DNA of 64,000 nucleotides. Origin: Alphaproteobacteria bacterium. GTDB lineage: Bacteria; Pseudomonadota; Alphaproteobacteria; Micropepsales; Micropepsaceae. Position numbers and translations under genes: made by a program. Positions 1 to 8,650 of this stretch are shown one piece after another. The number at the start of each line of letters is the position of its first letter. Position 1 is the first letter of the stretch. Where the stretch lies: assembly GCA_016124635.1 (NCBI GenBank), contig WGNJ01000012.1:62001-126000 (forward strand), written 5' to 3'. The notes under the pieces are model-generated. The model saw only the letters and a program-made list of their open reading frames with translations. It was not told the DNA's origin and made no database searches.

Positions 1-54
1 GAAACCCGCGATTTCGTAGCGGTACCCGACATCAAAGATCCCGACGCAATCCTC

Positions 55-84
55 TTGACAGCCGACCTTTGCATAATTTTTACT
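55..84 (+). promoter_or_regulatory. Candidate sigma-70 type promoter for the acyl-CoA catabolic operon
   Basis: An exact TTGACA hexamer lies at 55-60. A TTTACT hexamer (four of six matches to the -10 consensus) follows at 79-84 after an 18-base spacer in an AT-richer patch. The site sits about 60 bases upstream of the likely ATG of the acyl-CoA dehydrogenase. The TTG of the -35 box also opens the coding frame, which would give a spurious long N-terminus. No operator half-sites were recognised. Confidence 0.4.
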
Positions 85-141
85 TACCGGACAGAAGAAA
101 ATAATTCAGGTGGAAACGCGGCTGTGCACGACGCCAGGTGG

Positions 142-1275
142 ATGACCGAAGACTTGCGCCTGCTCAGCGACGGCGCGCGCCGTTTCCTTGAGCGTGAGTT
201 GGTTCCGCACGCCGAAGAGTGGGAACGCGCGGGCGTCGTCAGCCGCGACGCATGGCGCAAAGCGGGTGAGGCTGGTCTCCTCTGCGCCAGTATTCCTGAG
301 GAGTACGGTGGCGGTGGCGGCACGCGCGGCCACGATCTGGTTATCGCATCCGAGATTTCGCGCGCAGGCCTCGGCGGCGGCTTCGGCACGGGCGCCGGCG
401 TGCACTCGACCATCGTCGCGCATTACGTGTTCGCCTACGGCACTGAGGAGCAGAAGCGGCGCTGGCTGCCCGCGATGGCGCAGGGCCGAATGATCGGCGC
501 CATCGCCATGACGGAGCCCGGCACCGGCTCGGATCTCCAATCCGTGCGCACGACGGCGCGGCGCAACGGCGACGCTTACATTGTGAACGGGCAGAAGACC
601 TTCATCACCAACGGCCAGAACGCCGATCTCGTCATCGTGGTTGCCAAAACCGATCCGGCCGCGCGCAGCCACGGTATCTCGCTCGTCGTCGTCGAGACGG
701 CCGAGGCGCAAGGCTTCCGCCGCGGTCGCAACCTCGACAAGATCGGCATGCATGCGCAGGACACGTCGGAGCTGTTCTTCGACGAAGTGCGCGTGCCCGT
801 CGAAAATCTTCTTGGCGGAACCGAGGGGCAGGGTTTCGCGCAGCTCATGGTCCAGCTCGCATGGGAGCGCTTGTCCTGCGCGCATGGCGCGGTCGTCGCG
901 ATGGAGCGCGCGGTCGAGCTGACGAGCGCCTATGTCAAAGAGCGCACGGCCTTCGGCAAGAAACTGCTCGACTTTCAGAACACACAGTTCAAGCTGGCCG
1001 AAGCCAAAACCCAAGCCGTCGTCGCGCGCACCTTCGTCGACGACCTGATTGTGCGTCTGCTCGGCGGCACGCTCGACCCGACGACGGCGGCGATGGCAAA
1101 GTGGTGGACGACGGAGACGAACTGCCGCGTCGTCGATGAGTGCCTGCAACTCTTCGGCGGCTACGGCTACATGACCGAGTATCCGATCGCGCGTTTGTGG
1201 GCCGACGCTCGCGTACAGAAGATTTTCGCCGGCACCAACGAAATCATGAAGCTGTTGATCGCGCGCACGCTCTGA
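142..1275 (+). CDS. Acyl-CoA dehydrogenase
   Basis: This is a 377-residue FAD-dependent acyl-CoA dehydrogenase, the usual family length, expected to make the alpha,beta double bond of an acyl-CoA and pass electrons to ETF. Visible landmarks are the FAD/substrate motif MTEPGTGSD near residue 120, an arginine/phenylalanine segment ERTAFGK near 270, and the C-terminal GGYGYMTEYP and AGTNEIMK segments. The glutamate of the short/medium-chain enzymes (YEGT) is alanine here (FAGT). Glu242 in the WERLS segment sits where long-chain and isovaleryl-CoA dehydrogenases carry their base, so the enzyme looks like that subtype. ATG142 is preferred; GTG124 is possible, and TTG55 overlaps the -35 box. It is the first gene of a six-gene plus-strand operon. 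The substrate is not deducible. Confidence 0.9.
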   Translation: MTEDLRLLSDGARRFLERELVPHAEEWERAGVVSRDAWRKAGEAGLLCASIPEEYGGGGGTRGHDLVIASEISRAGLGGGFGTGAGVHSTIVAHYVFAYGTEEQKRRWLPAMAQGRMIGAIAMTEPGTGSDLQSVRTTARRNGDAYIVNGQKTFITNGQNADLVIVVAKTDPAARSHGISLVVVETAEAQGFRRGRNLDKIGMHAQDTSELFFDEVRVPVENLLGGTEGQGFAQLMVQLAWERLSCAHGAVVAMERAVELTSAYVKERTAFGKKLLDFQNTQFKLAEAKTQAVVARTFVDDLIVRLLGGTLDPTTAAMAKWWTTETNCRVVDECLQLFGGYGYMTEYPIARLWADARVQKIFAGTNEIMKLLIARTL

Positions 1276-1316
1276 CGCGCGGCGGTATTCGAAATTTAGG
1301 CAAGGAGGAAATGAAA

Positions 1317-2495
1317 ATGACAGGCAAAGCCCAAGTCGCAGGCGTCGGCATGATCCCTTTCACCAAACCCGGCGCGAGCGAAAGTTACGATGTCATGGGC
1401 GCGAACGCCGTGAGCATCGCGCTCAAAGACGCCGATCTGACCTACGACAAGATTCAACAGGCCTATGTCGGCTACGTCTACGGCGACTCGACCTGCGGTC
1501 AGTCGGCGCTTTATCCGGTCGGCCTCACCGGCATTCCGATCGTCAACGTCAACAACAATTGCTCAACCGGTTCGACTGCGCTCTTTCTCGCGCGTCAAGC
1601 GGTTGAGAGCGGCGCCGTCGATTGTGCCCTTGCGCTGGGTTTTGAGCAGATGAACCCGGGCGCGCTCGGCTCGAGCTTCAGAGACCGCAAACCGCCGATG
1701 GCGATGCACACAGCCGGCATGCTGCGCGCGCAAGGCTATGACAAGAACGCCCCCGGCGCCGCGCAATATTTCGGCGGCGCGGGCCGCGAGTATTCCGAGA
1801 AATACGGTACCAAGGCCGAGACCTTCGCCAAGATCTCCGAAAAAGCGCGCAAGCACGCCGCCAACAATCCCTTCGCCATCTTCCGCGATCCGCTGACGGT
1901 CGAGGAGATCATGGCCTCGAAACACATCTTCGGACCGCTGACGCGCTATCAGTGCTGCCCGCCGACCTGCGGCGCCGCAGCGGCGATCGTCGTCTCGCCC
2001 GCCTTCGCCAAGAAGCACGGGATCAAGGGCGTCGAGATCGCGGCGCAGACGATGACGACCGACACCCAGAAAGCCTTCGACGGCGATTCGATGATCCACC
2101 TCATCGGCTACGACATGGCTCGCGACGCCGCGAACTATGTCTATGAGAAGTCGGGCATCGGCCCCGACGAGGTCGACGTCGTCGAACTGCACGATTGCTT
2201 CACCGCCAACGAGCTTCTGACCTACGAGGCGTTGCAGTTGACGGGCGAGGGCACGGCCGAGAAGTTCATTTGGGACGGCGACAACAGCTACGGCGGCAAG
2301 GTCGTGACCAATCCGTCCGGCGGCCTTCTGTCGAAGGGTCATCCGCTCGGCGCAACCGGCCTCGCGCAATGCACGGAGCTCGTGTGGCAGCTCCGCGGCA
2401 AAGCCGACAAGCGCCAGGTCGACGGCGCCAAGGTTGCGCTCCAGCACAATCTTGGGCTGGGCGGCGCCTGCGTCGTCACCATGTACCGCGCCTAA
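1317..2495 (+). CDS. SCP-x-type thiolase / lipid-transfer acyltransferase
   Basis: This 392-residue protein belongs to the thiolase superfamily, SCP-x branch, which cleaves 3-oxoacyl-CoA, often with branched or steroid-like chains. The nucleophile is Cys82 in NNCSTGS, a CCPPTCGAAAA segment lies mid-protein, and the C-terminal GHPLGATG (341-348) carries the active-site His. The HDCFTANE motif near 285 is typical of the SCP-x branch rather than of FadA. The AAGGAGG ribosome site at 1302-1308 favours ATG1317 (8-base spacing) over ATG1311. It lies 41 bases downstream of the dehydrogenase and 12 bases before the first MaoC gene, consistent with one transcript. No C-terminal SCP2 sterol-binding domain is present. 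Confidence 0.9.
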   Translation: MTGKAQVAGVGMIPFTKPGASESYDVMGANAVSIALKDADLTYDKIQQAYVGYVYGDSTCGQSALYPVGLTGIPIVNVNNNCSTGSTALFLARQAVESGAVDCALALGFEQMNPGALGSSFRDRKPPMAMHTAGMLRAQGYDKNAPGAAQYFGGAGREYSEKYGTKAETFAKISEKARKHAANNPFAIFRDPLTVEEIMASKHIFGPLTRYQCCPPTCGAAAAIVVSPAFAKKHGIKGVEIAAQTMTTDTQKAFDGDSMIHLIGYDMARDAANYVYEKSGIGPDEVDVVELHDCFTANELLTYEALQLTGEGTAEKFIWDGDNSYGGKVVTNPSGGLLSKGHPLGATGLAQCTELVWQLRGKADKRQVDGAKVALQHNLGLGGACVVTMYRA

Positions 2496-2507
2496 AGGAG
2501 AAGCACG

Positions 2508-2960
2508 ATGATCGATAAGAAATTCATCGGCACGGAATCGCCGCCGGTCTCGATCGAAGTGGAGAAATATCCGATCCGCCTCTTCGCGCTGTCGATCGGC
2601 GAGACCAATCCGATCCACACCGATGAAGCGGCCGCCAAGGCCGCGGGCTACGCCTCGCTCGTCGCGCCGCCGACCTACGCCTTCTGTTTGAACAGCATGG
2701 CAGCCCAAGGCGGCGGCGCTCGTAACACGCTCTATCAGGACATGGGCGTGAACATGGCGCGCGTTCTCCACGGCGAGCAGAGCTTCACCTATCACAAGCC
2801 CATCGTCGCCGGTGACGTTCTGACCTTCCGCCCGAAGATCGTCGACATCTACGACAAGAAGAACGGCACCCTCGACTTCATCGTCCAGGAGACGGCGGTG
2901 ACCAATCAACGCGGCGAGCGCGTGGTCGACACGCGCACAGTCATCGTCGTGCGCAACTAG
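2508..2960 (+). CDS. MaoC-like hydratase, N-terminal (non-catalytic) half
   Basis: This 150-residue hot-dog protein resembles the N-terminal MaoC domain (MaoC_dehydrat_N) of (R)-specific enoyl-CoA hydratases. The segment IGETNPIHTD at 30-39 has Glu32 where catalytic hot-dog hydratases carry Asp, followed by the typical VAPPTYAF motif. The next gene supplies a domain with a complete Asp/His pair, so the two proteins probably form a heterodimeric hydratase in which this subunit shapes the acyl pocket. Similar split pairs are known in steroid side-chain degradation in actinobacteria. The ribosome site AAAGGAGAAG precedes ATG2508. Gaps of 12 bases on both sides indicate tight co-transcription. 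Confidence 0.82.
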   Translation: MIDKKFIGTESPPVSIEVEKYPIRLFALSIGETNPIHTDEAAAKAAGYASLVAPPTYAFCLNSMAAQGGGARNTLYQDMGVNMARVLHGEQSFTYHKPIVAGDVLTFRPKIVDIYDKKNGTLDFIVQETAVTNQRGERVVDTRTVIVVRN

Positions 2961-2972
2961 AGGAGAGCGAAC

Positions 2973-3389
2973 ATGAGCTTACCCAAATTCGATTCGCTCA
3001 AGGTCGGCGACACGATTCCGGTGCTGACGACGAAGCCGATCTCGCGCACGACGCTCGCGCTCTATTGCGGCGGCTCGGGTGATCACAATCCGCTCCACGT
3101 CGATACCGACTTCGCCAAGAAGGCGGGCCTGCCCGACGTTATCGCGCACGGCATGCTGTCGATGGCTTATCTGGGTCGTGCCGTCACCAACTGGGTGCCG
3201 CAGAACCGCCTCCGCAGCTACAGCGTTCGCTTCGCCGCGATGACGCAAGTCCACGATGTCGTGACTTGTTCCGGCCGTATCGCCGAGAAGATGACCGTCG
3301 ACGGCGAGAACCGCGTGCGCCTCGAACTCGAAGCCAAAACACAAGGCGGCACGGTCACGCTGCAAGGCGATGCCGTCGTCGCGCTATAG
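2973..3389 (+). CDS. MaoC-like enoyl-CoA hydratase, catalytic half
   Basis: This is a 138-residue single hot-dog-domain MaoC protein. The catalytic D-x4-H motif is intact: Asp37 and His42 in GDHNPLH. HGMLSMAYLGR, the usual helix of this family, lies at about 57-67. It should add water to the enoyl-CoA made by the dehydrogenase in this operon, probably together with the upstream MaoC half. The ribosome site GAGGAGAG precedes ATG2973, and the SDR gene follows 11 bases after the stop. The stereochemistry and chain-length preference are not readable from sequence. Confidence 0.85.
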   Translation: MSLPKFDSLKVGDTIPVLTTKPISRTTLALYCGGSGDHNPLHVDTDFAKKAGLPDVIAHGMLSMAYLGRAVTNWVPQNRLRSYSVRFAAMTQVHDVVTCSGRIAEKMTVDGENRVRLELEAKTQGGTVTLQGDAVVAL

Positions 3390-3400
3390 GGAGAACCGAA

Positions 3401-4240
3401 ATGGCAAAAGGAAAACTCGACGGCAAAGTCGCGCTCGTCACCGGCTCGGGCCGCGGCATCGGCCAAGCGATCGCCTTGAAGCTTGCGAGCGAAGGCGCGC
3501 GCGTCGTCGTCAACGATCTCGACGCGGGACCTGCCGAGGAAACGGCGCACGCGATCTCGAAGCTCGGTAGTGAGGCGGCGGTTTGCGCCGGCAGCGTCGC
3601 ACAAGCCGATTTTGGCGATCGCTTCGTCAAGACCGCGCTCGATCGCTTCGGCGGTCTCGACATCATCGTCAACAACGCGGGCTACACCTGGGACAATGTC
3701 ATCCAAAAGATGACCGACGAGCAGTTCCAAGCGATGATCGACGTTCACTTGATGGGCCCGTTCCGCATCCTGCGTGCCGCCGCCGAACCGATCCGCATCT
3801 TCGCCAAGAAAGAAGCGGACGAAGGTCGCGAAAACTTCCGCAAGGTCGTGAACATCTCCTCGATTGCCGGCACCGGCGGCAATCCGGGCCAAGCGAACTA
3901 CTCCTCCGCCAAGATGGCGATCTTGGGGTTGACCAAGACGCTGTCGAAGGAATGGGGCCGCTACAAAGTCAACGTCAACGCGGTCGCCTACGGCTACATC
4001 CAGACGCGCTTGACGCAGCCGCTGCAGAACGAAGAGGCGACGATCAACGTCGAGGGCCGCGAGATCAAAGTCGGCGTGCAAGCCGCCGGCCTGCAGATGA
4101 TGAGCCGTATGATCCCGATCGGCCGCGGCGGCACGCCGGAGGAAGCGGCGGGCGCTGTCTATCTCTTCTGCATTCCCGAATCGAACTACGTCTCGGGCCA
4201 GACGATCGTGTGCGGCGGCGGTTATGGCCAGGTCTTCTGA
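3401..4240 (+). CDS. Short-chain dehydrogenase/reductase, probable 3-hydroxyacyl-CoA dehydrogenase
   Basis: This 279-residue classical SDR has a Rossmann fold. It has the nucleotide motif TGSGRGIG (14-21), NNAG at 91-94 and the catalytic Tyr167-x3-Lys171 in YSSAK. It is longer than FabG (about 245 residues) because of an insert after the active site, as in the SDR part of peroxisomal multifunctional enzyme type 2. By position, directly after the hydratase pair and before the CoA ligase, it most likely oxidises the 3-hydroxyacyl-CoA to the substrate of the thiolase. The start is ATG3401 behind GGGAGAA. A ketoacyl reductase acting in the opposite direction cannot be excluded. Confidence 0.85.
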   Translation: MAKGKLDGKVALVTGSGRGIGQAIALKLASEGARVVVNDLDAGPAEETAHAISKLGSEAAVCAGSVAQADFGDRFVKTALDRFGGLDIIVNNAGYTWDNVIQKMTDEQFQAMIDVHLMGPFRILRAAAEPIRIFAKKEADEGRENFRKVVNISSIAGTGGNPGQANYSSAKMAILGLTKTLSKEWGRYKVNVNAVAYGYIQTRLTQPLQNEEATINVEGREIKVGVQAAGLQMMSRMIPIGRGGTPEEAAGAVYLFCIPESNYVSGQTIVCGGGYGQVF

Positions 4241-4253
4241 GCAGGTTCTCTAG

Positions 4254-5807
4254 ATGCATCTGACGCAAGGCCTGCACCGTGCCGTTCAAACACGCGGTCG
4301 CGAAACCGCGACGATCTTCGGCGACCGCCGCAGAACGTGGAGCGAGCTGCGCGACCGCGTGGCTCGCCTTGCCGCGGCACTCGTCGCGCGCGGCTTGAAG
4401 CCGGGCGACCGCGTCGGCGTGATCTCGCTCAACAGCGATCGCTTCGTGGAAGCGTACTTCGCGACCTGGTGGGCGGGCGGCGTCATCATGCCGTCGAACA
4501 CGCGTTGGGCCGTCCCCGAGCACAACTACGCGCTCGCCGACAGCGGCACCACGATCCTGTTGCTGGATCGCAATTTCGCAAAACTGCTGCCGGAGCTCGC
4601 GGCCGCCAATGAATTCCGCGCCGTGATCCTCCTCGACGACGGCGAAGCGCCGCCCGGCACGGAATCCGTCGACGCGATCATCGCGTCGTCGCAGCCGATG
4701 CCCGACACCTGCGGCAACGGCAACGAGCTCGCGGGGCTGTTCTACACTGGCGGCACGACGGGCCGTTCGAAGGGCGTGATGCTGAGCCACGACAGCCTCA
4801 TCTCGAACTTTCTCTGCGCCAGCGGCATGCTGCCCTACAGCAGCGAGCCGATCTTTCTGCATTCGCCGCCGATGTTTCACTTGGCCGACGCCGCCGCTGT
4901 GATCGGCGTGACGATGCGCGCCGGCCAGCACGTCGTCATCCCCTTTTTCAGCCCGGAGAACGTCGTCAAGGCGATCGAACGCCACCGCTGCACCGATGCC
5001 GTCTTCGTGCCGACGATGTTCGCCATGCTGCGCGATTATCTCGCCGCGCATCCGGCCGACCTCACCAGCATGCGTCACATCCGCTACGGTGCATCGCCGA
5101 TCTCCGAGACGCTGCTGCGCGATGCGATGGCGATGTTTCCGAATGCCGAGTTCGCCCAAGCCTACGGCCAGACCGAACTCTCGCCCGCCGCCACCGCGCT
5201 CGAGTGGCGCTTCCACAAGGAGCGAAACGGCAAGTCGTATCTGCGCTCCGCCGGCCGCGCGATCTTCGGCATCGATGTGCGCATCGTCGACGAGGAGATG
5301 CGCGAATGCCCGACGGGCACCGTCGGCGAAATCGCTGTGCGCAGCCCCGGCAATATGCTCGGCTACTGGAATCAGCCGGAACTCACGGAACGCACGATTG
5401 TCGACGGCTGGGTTCGCACGGGCGATGCCGGCTACATGGACGAGGAAGGCTTCGTCTATCTCGTCGATCGCGTGAAGGACATGATCGTCTCGGGCGGCGA
5501 GAACGTCTATTCGGCCGAGGTCGAGAACGCGCTCGCCTCACATCCCGCGGTCGCCGAGTGCGCCGTCATCGGTGTCCCCGACGACAAATGGGGCGAGCGT
5601 GTGCACGCGATCGTGCGCCTCAAAGCCGACGCGCGCGCGAGCGAGACCGAGCTTATCGATCACTGCAAGAGAGCGATCGCGGGATACAAATGCCCGCGCT
5701 CGGTGGAATTGCGCGCCGAACCTCTTCCGCTCTCCGGCGCCGGAAAGATTCTAAAAACAGACCTACGTGCGCCCTATTGGGTCGGCCATTCCCGCCGGGT
5801 CAATTGA
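4254..5807 (+). CDS. AMP-forming acyl-CoA synthetase
   Basis: This 517-residue ANL-family ligase activates a carboxylic acid to its CoA thioester via acyl-AMP. The P-loop-like core motif is at 163-174 (FYTGGTTGRSKG). AYGQTE lies near residue 305, the hinge region TGDAGYMDEEGF near 386-397, and the C-terminal catalytic lysine lies in GAGKILK close to the end. It is the last gene of the operon, 13 bases after the SDR stop, and supplies the CoA ester consumed by the genes upstream. The family is too broad to name the acid. The gene ends convergently with dapD, 19 bases apart. Confidence 0.88.
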   Translation: MHLTQGLHRAVQTRGRETATIFGDRRRTWSELRDRVARLAAALVARGLKPGDRVGVISLNSDRFVEAYFATWWAGGVIMPSNTRWAVPEHNYALADSGTTILLLDRNFAKLLPELAAANEFRAVILLDDGEAPPGTESVDAIIASSQPMPDTCGNGNELAGLFYTGGTTGRSKGVMLSHDSLISNFLCASGMLPYSSEPIFLHSPPMFHLADAAAVIGVTMRAGQHVVIPFFSPENVVKAIERHRCTDAVFVPTMFAMLRDYLAAHPADLTSMRHIRYGASPISETLLRDAMAMFPNAEFAQAYGQTELSPAATALEWRFHKERNGKSYLRSAGRAIFGIDVRIVDEEMRECPTGTVGEIAVRSPGNMLGYWNQPELTERTIVDGWVRTGDAGYMDEEGFVYLVDRVKDMIVSGGENVYSAEVENALASHPAVAECAVIGVPDDKWGERVHAIVRLKADARASETELIDHCKRAIAGYKCPRSVELRAEPLPLSGAGKILKTDLRAPYWVGHSRRVN

Positions 5808-5826
5808 GCGGACGCGCCGCCCCGGT

Positions 5827-6654
5827 CTAATCGCGCAGCAATTCGTTGATGCTCGTCTTCGAACGCGTGCGTTCGTCGACGGTCTTCACGATCACCGCGC
5901 AATAGAGCGATGGCTTGTTCGGCGCGCCGGGCAGCGTTCCGGCGACGACGACGGAATAAGGCGGCACGCGGCCCATATGGATTTGTCCCGTGTGGCGATC
6001 CACGATCTTCGTCGATTGCCCGAGATAGACGCCCATGCCGAGCACCGCACCTTCGCCCACGATCACGCCCTCGGCGACTTCGGAGCGCGCGCCGATGAAG
6101 CAGTTGTCCTCGATGATCACCGGGTTCGCTTGCAACGGCTCAAGCACGCCGCCGATGCCGGCGCCCCCCGATATATGGCAATTCGCGCCGATCTGCGCGC
6201 AGCTGCCGACGGTCGCCCAGGTGTCGACCATCGTTGCTTCGCCGACGCGCGCGCCGACATTGACGAAGCTCGGCATCAAGACGGCGCCGCGCGCGATGAA
6301 GGCCGAGTGCCGCACGATCGCGCCCGGCACCGCGCGAAAGCCCGCGCGCGCGAAATCGGCGTCGGACCAGCCGACGAATTTCGATGGCACCTTGTCGTAC
6401 CAGGGCGCGCCGCCGGGCCCGCCTTCGATCGGCGCCATCGGCGACAAGCGGAACGAGAGCAGCACCGCCTTCTTGATCCATTGATGCGTGTGCCATTCGC
6501 CGCCCGCTTTCTCGGCGACGCGAAAGTCGCCGCAGTCGAGCGCAGCAAGCGTCTCGTCCACCGCCTTGCGCACCGGCCCTTGATAGCTCGCCGACAATCC
6601 GTCGCGCGCCTCCCAAGCCTCGTCGATCGCCGCTTGCAGACTGATCCAGCTCAT
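5827..6654 (-). CDS. dapD: 2,3,4,5-tetrahydropyridine-2,6-dicarboxylate N-succinyltransferase
   Basis: This 275-residue enzyme has the length of characterised DapD proteins. It succinylates tetrahydrodipicolinate in the succinylase branch of lysine and meso-diaminopimelate synthesis in the cytosol. The middle of the protein is a left-handed beta-helix built of hexapeptide repeats rich in small residues and V/I (about 105-230), preceded by a helical N-terminal domain and the conserved [14 protein letters not shown] segment near the C-terminus. Its ATG overlaps the stop of the upstream nucleotidase gene by four bases (ATGA), implying translational coupling. The pairing of dapD with this HAD nucleotidase is common in alphaproteobacteria. 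Confidence 0.95.
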   Translation of the reverse strand: MSWISLQAAIDEAWEARDGLSASYQGPVRKAVDETLAALDCGDFRVAEKAGGEWHTHQWIKKAVLLSFRLSPMAPIEGGPGGAPWYDKVPSKFVGWSDADFARAGFRAVPGAIVRHSAFIARGAVLMPSFVNVGARVGEATMVDTWATVGSCAQIGANCHISGGAGIGGVLEPLQANPVIIEDNCFIGARSEVAEGVIVGEGAVLGMGVYLGQSTKIVDRHTGQIHMGRVPPYSVVVAGTLPGAPNKPSLYCAVIVKTVDERTRSKTSINELLRD

Positions 6655-7379
6655 GTCGTGTTCCGTAGGCGGATGGTCGAAAGAAATGCCGCGAGATCTT
6701 GCGTGCGATAATGCACGTGCGGCGCATCGGGTCCAGCTTCGCCCCAGCTGCGCACGGCGGGATCCGCGTGCCCGTCGTCGGCGCGCACCAGCACGGTCGT
6801 CATGCCGAGCGCATGCGCCGGCTCCAGGTTGCGGTCGAGGTCCTCGAACATCGCGGCGCGGCCCGGCTCCACACCGTGCGTTCGCAAGAACCGCTCGTAG
6901 GTCGCGACGTGCGGCTTGGGCACGAACTCCGCGTGCACGATATCGAAGATCTCCTCGACGTGGTCTTGAACGCCGATCTGATTGAGCACGCGCGTGGCGT
7001 GCGCAACGGTGCCGTTGGTGAACACCAGCCGCCGCCCTGGCAGGCTCGCCAGCGCTTTCGCGAGGGCGGGGTTGGGCGGGATTACCGTGACGTCGATGTC
7101 ATGCACGACGGAGAGGAAATCGTCGGGGTTCACATTGTGCAGCTTCATCAGCCCCGCGAGCGTCGTGCCGTGGCCGCGGTAATATTCCTTCTGCACGCGA
7201 TAGGCCTCGTCGGGTCCGACGTTGAGCAGCTTGCAGATGAAGCCGCGCATCTTGGCGTCGATCTGCGCGAAGAGATTGCACGACGGCGGATAGAGCGTGT
7301 TGTCGAGATCGAACACCCACGCCTCGACATGGGTGAAGTCGGGGGCCGGATCCGGCTCGAGCGGCAGGGGGCGGGTCAT
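6651..7379 (-). CDS. HAD-family pyrimidine 5'-nucleotidase
   Basis: This is a 242-residue cytosolic HAD phosphatase. Motif I is FDLDNTLYP (about 23-31), with the nucleophile and acid aspartates. Motif II is the FTNGT segment near 120, and motif III lies in the [17 protein letters not shown] region near 180. The combination matches the pyrimidine 5'-nucleotidase (SDT1/Phm8-like) subfamily found upstream of dapD in many alphaproteobacteria. It probably salvages or detoxifies pyrimidine monophosphates. It shares an ATGA overlap with dapD and its start faces the divergent PAS gene across about 150 bases. Confidence 0.85.
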   Translation of the reverse strand: MTRPLPLEPDPAPDFTHVEAWVFDLDNTLYPPSCNLFAQIDAKMRGFICKLLNVGPDEAYRVQKEYYRGHGTTLAGLMKLHNVNPDDFLSVVHDIDVTVIPPNPALAKALASLPGRRLVFTNGTVAHATRVLNQIGVQDHVEEIFDIVHAEFVPKPHVATYERFLRTHGVEPGRAAMFEDLDRNLEPAHALGMTTVLVRADDGHADPAVRSWGEAGPDAPHVHYRTQDLAAFLSTIRLRNTT

Positions 7380-7528
7380 GAGCGGCGGCGAAGATGCGCG
7401 ATGCAGACGCCCTTCGCAACCTGATCTTAACCACGATGTGTCTGTCGACCTTTAGTAGGCCTTAATTGCCTAGCCAATAACATCGGCGAATTCGCGAAGA
7501 AACGTTGCGAAACGAGGACGCTCGGGTA

Positions 7529-8650
7529 ATGGGCCAGCCGGCCGCCATATCCACAGCGTGCGAGGACGCCATGATCCCGGTGCCCGTGCGCACAGACGGT
7601 TTGCCGCTCGCGCAATCCGCGATGGCGGGATTGCCGGCGCTCGTCGTCGACGCCGACGGCGATCTGAAATTCTCGACGCCGCAAGCCAGTGCCTTGAAGG
7701 ACGGCGATGGTCTGAAGCCAATCGTCCGCCAGCACGTCGCAGCGACACTCGCCGACGGCCACGCGCAGCTCGTCCGCGTCGACATCGACGACAACGGCGA
7801 GCCGCGCCGCTTCGATCTGACGCTGATGCCCTCCGTCAACGGCGAAGTCTTGATCATCGCGCGCGAGACGAGCTTCGAGGCCAATCTGATCACGGCGTTG
7901 ACGAACTCGCGCGAGCTCTTCCGCGATCTCGCCGCGTGCAACGTCGATTTTGCCTTCGAGACCGACGAAGACGGCATCTTCACTTGGGTCAGCCCGCGCG
8001 GCGCCTTGGGCTTCAGCGCCGCCGAGATCGGCGGCACGCATCCGACCACCGTCTTCGGCGAGGTTGCGGGCGTCGAGCTTTTCGCCGCGGTCGAAGCGGT
8101 CGAGAACGTCGAGGTCTGGCTTCTCGGCAAAGACGGCCAGAGGCATTGCCTTCTCATCACCGCGATCCCGGTCAAGGGCGCAAACGGTACGCACAGAGCG
8201 ACGCGCGGCGTCGCCCGCGATGTCACGGTCTTACGCACGCACGAGCGCCAAGCTTGGCGCAGCAAGCGCCGCGACGATCTGGCCGCCGCGATCATCGAGG
8301 CGATGCGCGCCGAGATCGATCCGCAGCGCATGCTCAACGTCACCGCGGCGGCGCTCTGCCGCGCGACGAAATCGGACGCCGTCTCGATCGTCTGCCACAA
8401 CGGCCCGCTGCGTGCCGACGCAGGCGCGGCACCCGGCGAGAGCGCGCTCAAGCTCCACGCCAATTCGATTTATCACGGTGCCTACAACGGAACGATCACG
8501 CTCTTTCGCGACGCGGGCGTCGATCCCTTCGGCGATGAGGAACGCCAACTCCTCGCCGCCGTCATGCCGCAGCTCGGCGTCGCGATCGCCTTAGGGGAAT
8601 CCATGGTTGAACGCGGCGCCGCGCCGCGTGCGGGGGAAGTGTCATGTTAA
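7529..8650 (+). CDS. PAS-domain protein with C-terminal GAF-like region
   Basis: The 373-residue soluble protein has a PAS-like domain at about 135-245 (FAFETDEDGIFTWVSPRG, then a segment ending in ARDVTVLR) and a GAF-like region at about 265-355 (LNVTAAALCRATKSDAVSIV ... DEERQLLAAVMPQLGVAIA). No kinase, GGDEF or HTH output domain is present. Its last seven bases overlap the start of the downstream DUF2336 gene, so the two products are made together and may form a sensor/effector pair. ATG7529 is preferred to TTG7505 because no good ribosome site precedes the latter. The ligand and output are unknown. Confidence 0.7.
   Translation: MGQPAAISTACEDAMIPVPVRTDGLPLAQSAMAGLPALVVDADGDLKFSTPQASALKDGDGLKPIVRQHVAATLADGHAQLVRVDIDDNGEPRRFDLTLMPSVNGEVLIIARETSFEANLITALTNSRELFRDLAACNVDFAFETDEDGIFTWVSPRGALGFSAAEIGGTHPTTVFGEVAGVELFAAVEAVENVEVWLLGKDGQRHCLLITAIPVKGANGTHRATRGVARDVTVLRTHERQAWRSKRRDDLAAAIIEAMRAEIDPQRMLNVTAAALCRATKSDAVSIVCHNGPLRADAGAAPGESALKLHANSIYHGAYNGTITLFRDAGVDPFGDEERQLLAAVMPQLGVAIALGESMVERGAAPRAGEVSC

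Noticed and set aside
1-32. Possible minus-strand gene running off the window start (ATG at 32).
   Set aside because: Only ten codons are visible and no ribosome site or family pattern can be seen.
55-141. N-terminal extension of the acyl-CoA dehydrogenase from TTG55.
   Set aside because: The TTG is the -35 promoter box, the added residues have no similarity to the family, and an ATG at 142 gives the normal length.
1563-2909. Long minus-strand frame of 448 codons opposite the thiolase and MaoC genes.
   Set aside because: It mirrors the high-GC third positions of the coding strand; its arginine- and histidine-rich product has no motif.
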